DNA from: JBBQNR01 sp038330145
Lineage (GTDB): Bacteria; Actinomycetota; Thermoleophilia; Solirubrobacterales; JBBDJG01
Direction of reading: 5' to 3'
Assembly: GCA_038330145.1 (NCBI GenBank)
Contig: JBBQNR010000080.1
Location: 1-12,482 of the forward strand
DNA: 12,482 nt
The translations under genes were made by a program, and so were the position numbers. The notes beneath the pieces are model-generated. The model was not told the DNA's origin and ran no database searches. It saw only the letters and a program-made list of their open reading frames with translations. Shown one piece after another: positions 6,521 to 12,482 of the stretch. Numbering within the stretch: position 1 is the first letter of the stretch; each line of letters starts with the position of its first letter.

Positions 6521-7419
6521 GGAGTGGGGCCAGCTATGAACACGACTATGAGCTGCGCGACAAGAGGTGGCTCGATGGTCGCGCCGGGACTCCAGTTCTG
6601 ATGCTGCGCTCGCGCCGGGGGCGGTTGGGACGGAAGCTGATTCATGCCGTGGTGTTCGCGCCGGTCACCTACAGCCTCCTTTCTCTCCTCGGCCTTTGGT
6701 GGCTCGTGGCGGCCGTCCACATCACGTCCACGGACATCCTCCCGGCACCCGCCCTCGTCGCAGAGCGAGCGGTCGAGCTGACCCACTCGCCTTACGGCTC
6801 CGAGACGCTCTTCGGCCACGCTCTCACCAGCATCGTCCGCGTGACTGCAGGCTTCGCTTCGGGCTGCGTAGCAGGCATAGCTGTCGGCATCCTGATGCGG
6901 TACGTCTACGCAATCCGCTACTTCGCCGACCCGATCCTGGCGTTTCTCCGTCCGGTCCCCGCCTTCGCATTCGTAACCGTGCTGATCACCTGGTTCGGTC
7001 TGGGTGAACTTCCCAAGGTCATGCTCATCTTCCTCGCGGTCTTCTCGTTGACGACGGTGTTCACAGCGGCGGCCATGGAGGCCCTCCCACCGCAGATGCA
7101 GGACGCCGCTCGGACACTCGGGGCGACCGGTTGGAGGCTGTTCTGGTTCGTGCAGGTGCCGGCTGCCCTCCCGGACGTCTTGGTCGGCATGCGCTTGACG
7201 CTCGCTTTGGCCTGGACGGCCGTGATGGGAGCCGAGCTCGTCGCCGCCGATTCGGGCCTCGGCTGGATGGTCTGGAACGCCGTGCGCTTCGGTCAGACGG
7301 AGGTGGTCTTCGTTGCAGTCGTCGGGATCGCGGTCATCGGAGCCCTCATGGACCTGCTCCTCGTACTGCTAACTCAGGCGCTGACGGGCAACTGGCGAAC
7401 ACACATGAGGAGTTCCTAG
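6517..7419 (+). CDS. ABC transporter permease, TauC/SsuC (BPD_transp_1) type, second of two
   Basis: A 300-residue permease starting in an ATGA overlap with the first permease. About 40 charged N-terminal residues precede the first membrane segment (about 45-66), an extension not seen in its partner. A start at codon 29 (ATG 6601) would remove most of it but lacks a ribosome site. The core repeats the family signature: LPAPALVAERAVEL, FLRPVPAFAFVTVLITWFGLGE and the EAA loop DAARTLGATGWRLF followed by VPAALP. It is clearly related to, but different from, the preceding gene, so the transporter probably uses two unlike membrane subunits, whereas characterised TauABC and SsuABC systems use one permease gene. 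Its TAG stop directly abuts the ATPase GTG. Confidence 0.87.
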   Translation: MRSGASYEHDYELRDKRWLDGRAGTPVLMLRSRRGRLGRKLIHAVVFAPVTYSLLSLLGLWWLVAAVHITSTDILPAPALVAERAVELTHSPYGSETLFGHALTSIVRVTAGFASGCVAGIAVGILMRYVYAIRYFADPILAFLRPVPAFAFVTVLITWFGLGELPKVMLIFLAVFSLTTVFTAAAMEALPPQMQDAARTLGATGWRLFWFVQVPAALPDVLVGMRLTLALAWTAVMGAELVAADSGLGWMVWNAVRFGQTEVVFVAVVGIAVIGALMDLLLVLLTQALTGNWRTHMRSS

Positions 7420-8265
7420 GTGAACACCACGGAGTTGGGCACGGGCATCAATGTCGCGGTCACCGCAGTCACAAAGACTTACGAGACGAAACAGGGACCG
7501 CTGGACGCGCTCCGAAAGGTGACGCTCAACCTCGCGGCTGGGGAATTTGTAGCGGTCGTCGGGCCGTCCGGCTGTGGGAAGTCGACGCTCTTGCGCTTGG
7601 TCGCAGGACTCGACCGCCCGACCTCTGGTGAGATTCGGATCGACGGAAAGGCCATCGATGGCCCGGATCCCAGACACGGGGTCGTGTTTCAAAGGCCCGC
7701 GCTCTTTCCCTGGCTCGACGTGCTGGGCAATGTCACATTCGGCCCGAGGATGAAGGCGCGCGCGCCGAACAAGAAAACCTTGGTCGCCGAGGCCGAGCGG
7801 TACATCACTGCGGTTGGCCTAGCGGGGTTCGAACGTCACAAAATCTACGAACTTTCGGGCGGCATGATGCACCGTGTTGCGCTCGCACGCGTGCTCATCA
7901 ACGAGCCCCTAGTCCTGCTCATGGACGAGCCGTTCGGAGCGCTTGACGCCCAGACGCGGCTAGTCATGCAGGAACTGCTCACGGAGATCTGGCAGGCCGA
8001 GAGGTCGACGGTCCTCTTCGTCACGCACGATGTCGATGAGGCGCTGCTGCTCTCCGACCGCACCGTCGTGATGACCGCGCGCCCCGGGCAGATCAAGGAG
8101 ATCCACGACGTGACGCTACCGAGACCGCGAGGCCTCACCACCCTCACGACGCCGGAGTTCGCCTCCTTGAAACGTGAAGTTCTCGGTTCCATCCGTGAGG
8201 AGACCCAACGGACAATGAGCCTCGAGCGGGCGGAAGTCAGGGCCCACTCCGGAGACGACCGATGA
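7420..8265 (+). CDS. ABC transporter ATP-binding protein, TauB/SsuB/NrtD type
   Basis: A 281-residue nucleotide-binding subunit powering import through the two permeases. Visible motifs: Walker A GPSGCGKST (residues 48-56), Q-loop VVFQRPALFPWL (Gln91), signature ELSGGM (144-149), Walker B LVLLMDE (164-170, Glu170 catalytic), D-loop GALD and H-loop VTHDVDEA (His203). The signature continues as MMHRVALAR instead of the usual MQQRV-IAR of this group, a change just after the ATP-contacting residues. The GTG at 7420 follows AGGAG (7408-7412) at 7 bases and begins right after the permease stop. The protein ends in an ATGA overlap with the PLP enzyme, so transport and catabolism genes are translationally linked. 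Confidence 0.93.
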   Translation: MNTTELGTGINVAVTAVTKTYETKQGPLDALRKVTLNLAAGEFVAVVGPSGCGKSTLLRLVAGLDRPTSGEIRIDGKAIDGPDPRHGVVFQRPALFPWLDVLGNVTFGPRMKARAPNKKTLVAEAERYITAVGLAGFERHKIYELSGGMMHRVALARVLINEPLVLLMDEPFGALDAQTRLVMQELLTEIWQAERSTVLFVTHDVDEALLLSDRTVVMTARPGQIKEIHDVTLPRPRGLTTLTTPEFASLKREVLGSIREETQRTMSLERAEVRAHSGDDR

Positions 8266-9515
8266 CCGCGCCCCATAAGCCAGCGGCGACGGACACGCCA
8301 GCGGCGCGTGAAGCGATCACAGCCGGCCTCAGGTGCCCCAGGTGCGGCACGGTCATAGCCCAGGCGGACGCCCCCGGGCAGCTGCGGTGCTCCTGCGGTG
8401 GGCCGCTCATGCAGCAGTACGACCTCGAACTGCTGAGCCCGACCGTCCGGGATACGTGGTCAAGGCGGCCGTTCAACGTGTGGCGGTACCGCGAGCTATT
8501 GCCGATGGACGATGTTACGCGCGCTGTGTCGCTTGCAGAGGGAGGGACCCCGCTCCTACAGATTCCCGCGACCGCGGACCGCCTTGGGCTTAACGGTCTT
8601 GTGGTCAAGGACGAGGGCCGGAACCCGACGGGCACGTTCAAGGCGCGAGGTGCGTCAGTGGGCGTGTCTCGGCTGGCTGAGCTCGGCGTCAAGGCGCTCG
8701 CAATGCCGAGCGTTGGAAGCGGCGGCAGCGCGTGGTCCGCCTACGGCGCCAGAGCTGGAGTAGCAGTACACGTAGGGCTGCCATCTGGGGCCGGGATTCC
8801 GGTCATCGGGTCGGACGAAGCGACCCTGTACGGGGCAGACGTCACGCAGTTCCCGGGGGATATCCGAGGCGCCTTTGCCGCATTCCGTAAGTGCGCCGAC
8901 CAGGCGCGGATCCCGCTCGTCGGAGCGTTCCAGGAGCCATACCGGCTCGAAGGCGAGAAGACAATCGGCTTGGAGATCGCGGAGCAGTTCGATTGGCGGC
9001 CGCCGCACTGGATCGCCTGGCCAACCGGTGGCGCCGTTGGTCTGGTCGGGCTGGCGAAATCGTTCGGGGAGCTCCAGCGCCTCGGCTGGCTCGAAGGCGA
9101 CCTTCCGGGCTTGATCGCCGTGCAGATTGAGGGCTGTTCCACCCTTGTCGACGCAATCTCTCGGGGTTCCGTCGACCCAGTCTCCTCTGTCAACCGCACG
9201 GAGAGCATCGCTCCTGGGATCACGGTGCCAGACCAACCATTTGCCGACGTGGTGCTCGGGATGTGCTCTGGTTTCAAGGTGCTGGGCGTCACGGTGAGCG
9301 AGGAAGACATCATGACTCAGCTCAAAGCCGTCGGGCGAGGGGATGGGCTCATGCTCAGTCCGGAGGGCGCCGCTGCCGTCGCCGCGGTCGGGTCGCTCCG
9401 CGCTGGCGGCGCGATTGCGCCAGACGCCTCCGTGGTCGTCGTCAACACCGCAACCGGCCTGCGATACCCCCATCTCGTCGCCGACACGCAACCTGCCCCC
9501 GCCGTACGCCCCTGA
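8262..9515 (+). CDS. PLP-dependent enzyme of fold type II, threonine-synthase-like
   Basis: A 417-residue protein starting in the ATGA overlap with the ATPase, with GGAG 7 bases before. An N-terminal zinc-ribbon-like pattern (CPRCG at 25-29, CSCGGPL at 43-49) is followed by the catalytic fold. NPTGTFKARG (121-130) places the Schiff-base lysine at Lys127; PTGGAVGLVG (254-263) is the phosphate-side glycine loop; NTATGLRYP lies near 395-403. The usual S-x-G-N loop that holds the PLP ring is SVGSGG here (150-155), with Ser153 where Asn is expected. Family reactions are beta/gamma replacement or elimination: threonine synthase, dehydratases, ammonia-lyases. Its place inside an import/oxidation operon argues for a catabolic lyase, not amino-acid synthesis; no homoserine kinase or dehydrogenase genes are near. 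Substrate unknown. Confidence 0.85.
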   Translation: MTAPHKPAATDTPAAREAITAGLRCPRCGTVIAQADAPGQLRCSCGGPLMQQYDLELLSPTVRDTWSRRPFNVWRYRELLPMDDVTRAVSLAEGGTPLLQIPATADRLGLNGLVVKDEGRNPTGTFKARGASVGVSRLAELGVKALAMPSVGSGGSAWSAYGARAGVAVHVGLPSGAGIPVIGSDEATLYGADVTQFPGDIRGAFAAFRKCADQARIPLVGAFQEPYRLEGEKTIGLEIAEQFDWRPPHWIAWPTGGAVGLVGLAKSFGELQRLGWLEGDLPGLIAVQIEGCSTLVDAISRGSVDPVSSVNRTESIAPGITVPDQPFADVVLGMCSGFKVLGVTVSEEDIMTQLKAVGRGDGLMLSPEGAAAVAAVGSLRAGGAIAPDASVVVVNTATGLRYPHLVADTQPAPAVRP

Positions 9516-9535
9516 GCTGTAGATGAGGAGACCAG

Positions 9536-10324
9536 ATGAATGCACGCGGTTTCGAAGGGAAGGTTGCGGTCGTCACCGGCGCGGCCCAAGGCATGGGCGC
9601 GCAGGTCACTAGGCGCCTCGTGGCTGAGGGCGCGCGTGTCGCAGCGCTCGACATTGACGTCGCGGGGGCCGAATCGACTCTCCAGGAAATCGGCGCGGGC
9701 GAGGACCGGACACAGGCCATACGGGTCGACATTCGATCGGCGGACGGAATCAAACAGGCGCTCGACGAAGCCGAGGACGCGCTCGGCGCCGTCGAGTTGG
9801 CGGTCAACTGCGCGGGCATCATCTCGATCAACCCGTTCCTCGAACTGCCGGAGCGAGACTGGGACGACACTCTCGCCGTCAACTTGAAAGGGACGTTCCT
9901 GTTTTTCCAGGCCGTCGGACGGCGGATGGTCGCGGGGGGCAGCCGCGGCCGGATCGTCGGCTTCTCGTCGATTGGCGGGCGCGGGCCTAGGCCAGACTGC
10001 GCCGACTATGGCGCGAGTAAAGCCGGCGTCATTAGCCTGGTGCGGTCAGCCGCCGTCGCCCTTGGTCCACACGGCGTCACCGTGAATGCGGTTTGCCCTG
10101 GGATCGTCGACACTCCGTTCACCGTCATGGTCCAGCAGGCGCGCGCGAAGCTGAAGGACATGACGCCCGAGGAGTCCCTCGCTCAAGTCGTCTCCACCAT
10201 TCCTCTTGGCAGGATTGAAACGGCTGATGACGTCGCAAGCGCCGTGTTGTTCTTGCTCTCCGATCACGCCTCCTACGTGACGGGCCAGGCCCTCAACGTG
10301 TGCGGCGGCTTGGAATTCGACTAG
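9536..10324 (+). CDS. Short-chain dehydrogenase/reductase (classical SDR), probably NAD-dependent
   Basis: A 262-residue classical SDR. TGAAQGMG (14-21) is the glycine-rich cofactor loop, and Asp39 at the end of the second strand (AALDID) suggests NAD over NADP. NCAGI (91-95) is the NAG motif, and the catalytic tetrad is Asn116, Ser145, Tyr158 and Lys162 (YGASK). The NAVCPGIVDTPF motif and C-terminal YVTGQALNVCGG are standard. Such enzymes oxidise secondary or primary hydroxyl groups or run the reverse; substrate class cannot be read. GAGGAG (9525-9530) is 5 bases before the ATG. It lies 20 bp after the PLP gene and 7 bp before the aldehyde dehydrogenase gene, so an alcohol-to-aldehyde-to-acid relay is a natural guess. 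Confidence 0.92.
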   Translation: MNARGFEGKVAVVTGAAQGMGAQVTRRLVAEGARVAALDIDVAGAESTLQEIGAGEDRTQAIRVDIRSADGIKQALDEAEDALGAVELAVNCAGIISINPFLELPERDWDDTLAVNLKGTFLFFQAVGRRMVAGGSRGRIVGFSSIGGRGPRPDCADYGASKAGVISLVRSAAVALGPHGVTVNAVCPGIVDTPFTVMVQQARAKLKDMTPEESLAQVVSTIPLGRIETADDVASAVLFLLSDHASYVTGQALNVCGGLEFD

Positions 10325-10331
10325 GAGCTCA

Positions 10332-11789
10332 ATGATCAGCCAGACAACCGCGCTTGACGCGACCAAACCCCGGCCCGTCCTCGTCGCAGGCGAGCACGTC
10401 ACAACAGCGGACCCTCAGCCGGTCATCTATCCGTACGACGGAAGCCAGATCGGAGCGGTATGCCAGGCAACCGACGAGATCGTCGAGCGGGCGCTGGCAG
10501 CTGCTCACGCGGCCGAATCTGAAATGGCGAGGATCCCCCCGCACGAGAGGGCCGAGATTCTCGCCAAAGCCGCCGGCCTCGTGACGGAGCAGGCGGAGTC
10601 ACTTGCGCGTCAGATGACTCTCGAAACCGGGCTCGCACTCCGGGACTCCGAGGGTGAGGCTCAGCGTACGGCCGAGATCTTCATGCTCGCCAGCGAGGTT
10701 GGGCGTCGTGCCGGGGCCGGGGGCGAGCTGGTTCCGGTCGACGCGGTCGCGCGCGGCGCGGGTCGTCTCGCGTGGACGAAGCGGTTCCCGGTCGGCACCG
10801 TCCTGGGAATCACAGCCTTCAATGCCCCTCTAGTGCTCGCCGCGCACAAGCTCGCGCCTGCGTTCGCCGCTGGCTGTCCGTTCATCCTGAAACCGGCGCC
10901 CAAGACTCCGCTTTCCGGCCTGTCTCTCGGGGAGATAATGCTCGAGGCCGGAGCCCCGCCGGCCGCAGTGAGCGTCATCCCGACCACGAACGAGCTCGCC
11001 GAACGCATGGTCCGCGACCCTCGCGTGAAAATGCTCTCCTTCACGGGTAGTGCGGGGGCGGGTTGGTATCTCAAAGGCATCACAGCGGCGCGAACGGTGA
11101 CCTTGGAGCTCGGCGGCAACGGTGCGGTCATCGTCCACGCCGATGCCGATCTCGAATATGCCGCGACACGATGTGCGGCCGGCGGGTTCGTGCGGGCGGG
11201 GCAGGCGTGCAACTCGGTTCAGCGGCTCTACGTACACGAGTCGGTGATCGACGACTTCCGCGACCGCCTCGTCATCCAGATGAGCGCGTTCGAAGTCGGC
11301 GATCCTCTGGATCCTCAAACAGCGTTCGGCGGTCTGATCGACGAGCGCGCCGCTGAGCGGGCGATCGGCTTGGTCGACGAGGCGAAGGCTGCCGGGGCAA
11401 CCGTCGTCATCGGAGGCACACGTGAGGCGTCGGTTGTCGCGCCTACGCTGATCATTGACGTCTCCGAAGACCTGAGGGTATGCACCGACGAGATCTTTGC
11501 GCCCATCATCGTCCTCCTTCGTTACGACGATGTGAGCGATGTGTTCGACCGCGTGAACGACACGCCCTTTGGATTGCAGGCCGGTCTGTTCACCAGAGAC
11601 ATCCGAGTGATCAACGAGGCGTTCGAGCGACTGGAGGTCGGCGCGCTCATCGTAAACGACGTGAATGGATATCGGGTGGACCAGATGCCGTACGGCGGTC
11701 TCAAAGACTCGGGCACGGGTCGGGAGGGGATCGGTTACGCAATGCGGGAAATGACTGAGGAGCGGCTGATCGTCATCGATCCGCGCTGA
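10332..11789 (+). CDS. NAD(P)-dependent aldehyde dehydrogenase
   Basis: A 485-residue ALDH-superfamily enzyme of normal length that oxidises an aldehyde to its acid. Key residues are all present: Asn164 (TAFNAP), Lys187 (FILKPAP), the cofactor loop FTGSAGAG (238-245), Glu259 (LELGGN), catalytic Cys293 (GQACNSVQR) and Glu388 (DEIFAPI). PYGGLKDSGTGREG is near the C-terminus. The general look, with GQ-x-C-x-SVQR, is closest to the succinate-semialdehyde/lactaldehyde/phosphonoacetaldehyde dehydrogenase group, which suggests a short or polar aldehyde. This is from pattern memory and not a subfamily assignment. AGGAG (10323-10327) overlaps the SDR stop codon, giving tight coupling. It is the last gene of the operon; no hairpin with T-run follows before the converging gene. 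Confidence 0.93.
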   Translation: MISQTTALDATKPRPVLVAGEHVTTADPQPVIYPYDGSQIGAVCQATDEIVERALAAAHAAESEMARIPPHERAEILAKAAGLVTEQAESLARQMTLETGLALRDSEGEAQRTAEIFMLASEVGRRAGAGGELVPVDAVARGAGRLAWTKRFPVGTVLGITAFNAPLVLAAHKLAPAFAAGCPFILKPAPKTPLSGLSLGEIMLEAGAPPAAVSVIPTTNELAERMVRDPRVKMLSFTGSAGAGWYLKGITAARTVTLELGGNGAVIVHADADLEYAATRCAAGGFVRAGQACNSVQRLYVHESVIDDFRDRLVIQMSAFEVGDPLDPQTAFGGLIDERAAERAIGLVDEAKAAGATVVIGGTREASVVAPTLIIDVSEDLRVCTDEIFAPIIVLLRYDDVSDVFDRVNDTPFGLQAGLFTRDIRVINEAFERLEVGALIVNDVNGYRVDQMPYGGLKDSGTGREGIGYAMREMTEERLIVIDPR

Positions 11790-11817
11790 ACGGATTGATA
11801 CGCGCGCCGGCTGTCCC

Positions 11818-12096
11818 TCACATCGGAGGCTGAGGCTGGCGGCCGTCGTCTCCGCGTACCGCAACGCTCGCAACGTCGATCAGCCCCGCGAGTCTGCAAA
11901 GCAACAGCTGCAAGCGCGAGGCGTCGCCGACAACGGTGAGCCGCGCCGATCCGGGCCTCCCCGCGTCACCGGCGTCGAACTCGAGCGCGGCAATCTCGTG
12001 ACCACGCGACCGACACATCCAGACGACACGGTCCAGGGCGAGCGGGCGCGGCGCGGGTTGCGTAAACGCGATGTCGAGCTGATGCGGGACTTGCAC
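11818..12096 (-). CDS. Stand-alone ACT-domain protein, acetolactate-synthase small-subunit-like
   Basis: A 92-residue protein whose centre reads as a single ACT domain: LALDRVVWMCRSRGHEIAALEFDAG, then SARLTVVG, then LLLCRLAGLIDVASV, matching the beta-alpha-beta-beta-alpha-beta order. Short single-ACT proteins of 80-95 residues include IlvM-type regulatory subunits of acetolactate synthase, which sense branched-chain amino acids. No catalytic subunit is in the window. The GTG start at 12096 is backed by AGGAG (plus-strand 12102-12106 read in reverse) at 5 bases. It converges on the aldehyde dehydrogenase gene with 28 bp between stops. The ACT call is by pattern; the partner enzyme is unknown. 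Confidence 0.72.
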   Translation of the reverse strand: MQVPHQLDIAFTQPAPRPLALDRVVWMCRSRGHEIAALEFDAGDAGRPGSARLTVVGDASRLQLLLCRLAGLIDVASVAVRGDDGRQPQPPM

Positions 12097-12138
12097 TGCG
12101 ACTCCTTCCAGTCCCGGCGACCATCGAGTGTCACAGCT

Positions 12139-12166
12139 GCCACCCGACGCCCCTACGGGACGTGGC
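12139..12166 (-). promoter_or_regulatory. Bulged hairpin in the ACT-gene leader
   Basis: Read on the minus strand, GCCAC pairs with GTGGC (12162-12166 with 12139-12143). Inside it, five more pairs (12157-12161 with 12149-12153, one a G-U) close a GTA loop, leaving a five-base bulge (12144-12148). On the plus strand the G-U becomes an A/C mismatch, so folding favours the ACT-gene transcript. It lies about 43 bases before the GTG. No leader peptide was identified. Confidence 0.35.
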
Positions 12167-12168
12167 GA

Positions 12169-12182
12169 GCCTGCCGGCAGGC
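12169..12182. repeat. Perfect 14-bp palindrome
   Basis: GCCTGCC followed directly by GGCAGGC forms an uninterrupted dyad in the divergent region. It runs into a GGCA tetranucleotide repeated three times (12176-12187). It could be a binding site for a dimeric repressor acting on one or both divergent genes. No matching copy was noticed elsewhere in the window. Confidence 0.4.
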
Positions 12183-12312
12183 AGGCAGCCTAGGCGGTAA
12201 TGAGAATGAATCCAGCAGCAGCGACAGGGCCCGACCGAGCACGCACGAGGAGGGCATTGCGTCGCCGCATGCCGGGAAGATTATCCGCGGCGTACCAGCA
12301 CGGGAGCGGACA

Positions 12313-12357
12313 GCTGTCGCGTCCGTACACCCGAAAGGCGGACATCTGAGCGACGGC
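12313..12357 (+). ncRNA. GNRA-capped bulged hairpin, possible structured leader
   Basis: GCTGTCGC (12313-12320) pairs with GCGACGGC (12350-12357), with one G-U. GTCCG (12321-12325) stacks directly and pairs with CGGAC (12339-12343), leaving a six-base bulge (12344-12349). After a five-base bulge (12326-12330), CC/GG closes a GAAA tetraloop (12333-12336). An alternative CGGAC at 12307-12311 can compete for 12321-12325. Both the G-U pair and the GNRA loop exist only on the plus strand, which suggests RNA of the downstream gene, whose start is 69 bases away. No known riboswitch class fits. Confidence 0.35.
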
Positions 12358-12425
12358 AGAGGACACGAGGCGATCTACGGTATGCCGGTGGAGCGTCATG
12401 AGTGCGCGTCGAGGAGGTTTCGCGC

Positions 12426-12482
12426 GTGGGCGAGGTGACCGAGCCAGCATATTTCACAAGCCTGCCGCGGGAGTACTACCTA
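12426..12482 (+). CDS. Start of a new gene, possibly Rieske-type oxygenase alpha subunit, cut by window edge
   Basis: GAGGAGG (12411-12417) lies 8 bases before a GTG at 12426, which opens a frame of 19 codons to the window edge: MGEVTEPAYF, then TSLPREYYL. This is the strongest ribosome site in the right-hand region. The LPREYY pattern near the N-terminus recalls aromatic ring-hydroxylating or betaine-demethylating Rieske alpha subunits, which often begin with LPA-x-YY-x-DP before the Rieske centre. Nineteen residues are too few to be sure; the gene itself is better supported than its family. Confidence 0.5.
   Translation, partial: MGEVTEPAYFTSLPREYYL

Larger units (their letters stand above)
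12097..12425. promoter_or_regulatory. Divergent intergenic region with several dyads
   Basis: This 329-bp region separates the ACT-domain gene (minus) from a new gene (plus) and must serve both. Open frames here are motif-free. It contains a bulged stem at 12139-12166 that pairs better on the minus strand, a perfect 14-bp palindrome at 12169-12182 and a GNRA-capped hairpin at 12313-12357 on the plus strand. An AT-richer patch near 12198-12211 (GTAATGAGAATGAAT) is a candidate promoter core, but no -35/-10 pair is convincing. Confidence 0.4.

Noticed and set aside
8262..9515. Housekeeping threonine synthase or L-cysteate sulfo-lyase
   Set aside because: Zinc-ribbon start and fold are threonine-synthase-like, but context is catabolic and the SGN loop is altered; CuyA belongs to the D-cysteine desulfhydrase/ACC deaminase branch, which this does not resemble.
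12301..12370. Glycine riboswitch
   Set aside because: There is a superficial likeness (GGGAG, CACCCGAAAGG, GGCAGAGGAC), but the CTCTCAGG core and the GCCGAAGG-GCAA order are missing and the pairing differs.
1..12482. CRISPR arrays, tRNA/rRNA genes, insertion sequences
   Set aside because: No regular spaced repeats, no cloverleaf-like sequence, and no transposase or terminal inverted repeats were seen.

Overview
This is a high-GC chromosomal or plasmid segment with GTG starts, purine-rich Shine-Dalgarno sites and many start/stop overlaps. The style of the sigma factor, the ParA/ribbon-helix-helix pair and the PucR regulator fits a high-GC actinobacterium, perhaps of the Solirubrobacterales/Thermoleophilia type. 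That placement is an inference from protein style, not from any search.

Left end (1-1845), minus strand: the first 159 codons of a sigma-70 family sigma factor (1-477), about 450 bases with no gene I can support, then a decayed partition module. The module has an intact small ribbon-helix-helix protein (931-1212) and a ParA-like ATPase pseudogene (1199 to about 1680) that lacks its P-loop end and carries two apparent single-base insertions. The change from this debris to the catabolic region looks like an old breakpoint somewhere near 1680-1845.

Centre and right (1846-11789), plus strand: an acetamidase/formamidase gene interrupted by one in-frame TAG, then a PucR-type regulator, then a seven-gene operon. 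The operon holds a lipoprotein solute-binding protein, two different TauC/SsuC-type permeases, an ABC ATPase, a threonine-synthase-like PLP enzyme, a short-chain dehydrogenase and an aldehyde dehydrogenase. Six of the seven genes are packed within 0-20 bp or overlap. The larger gap after the binding-protein gene (79 bp) holds a strong hairpin. The 165-bp leader before the binding-protein gene holds two adjacent 10-bp perfect long-range inverted repeats, the second of which ends on the Shine-Dalgarno. The simplest reading is import of a small organic compound (sulfonate-, amine- or pyrimidine-like), PLP-dependent cleavage or elimination, then oxidation of an alcohol and an aldehyde to a carboxylate, under PucR control. 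I could not name the substrate, and this is the main candidate for an undescribed pathway.

Right end (11790-12482): a stand-alone ACT-domain protein on the minus strand converges on the operon. A 329-bp divergent region with several dyads and a GNRA-capped bulged hairpin follows. The window ends 19 codons into a new plus-strand gene whose start resembles Rieske oxygenase alpha subunits.
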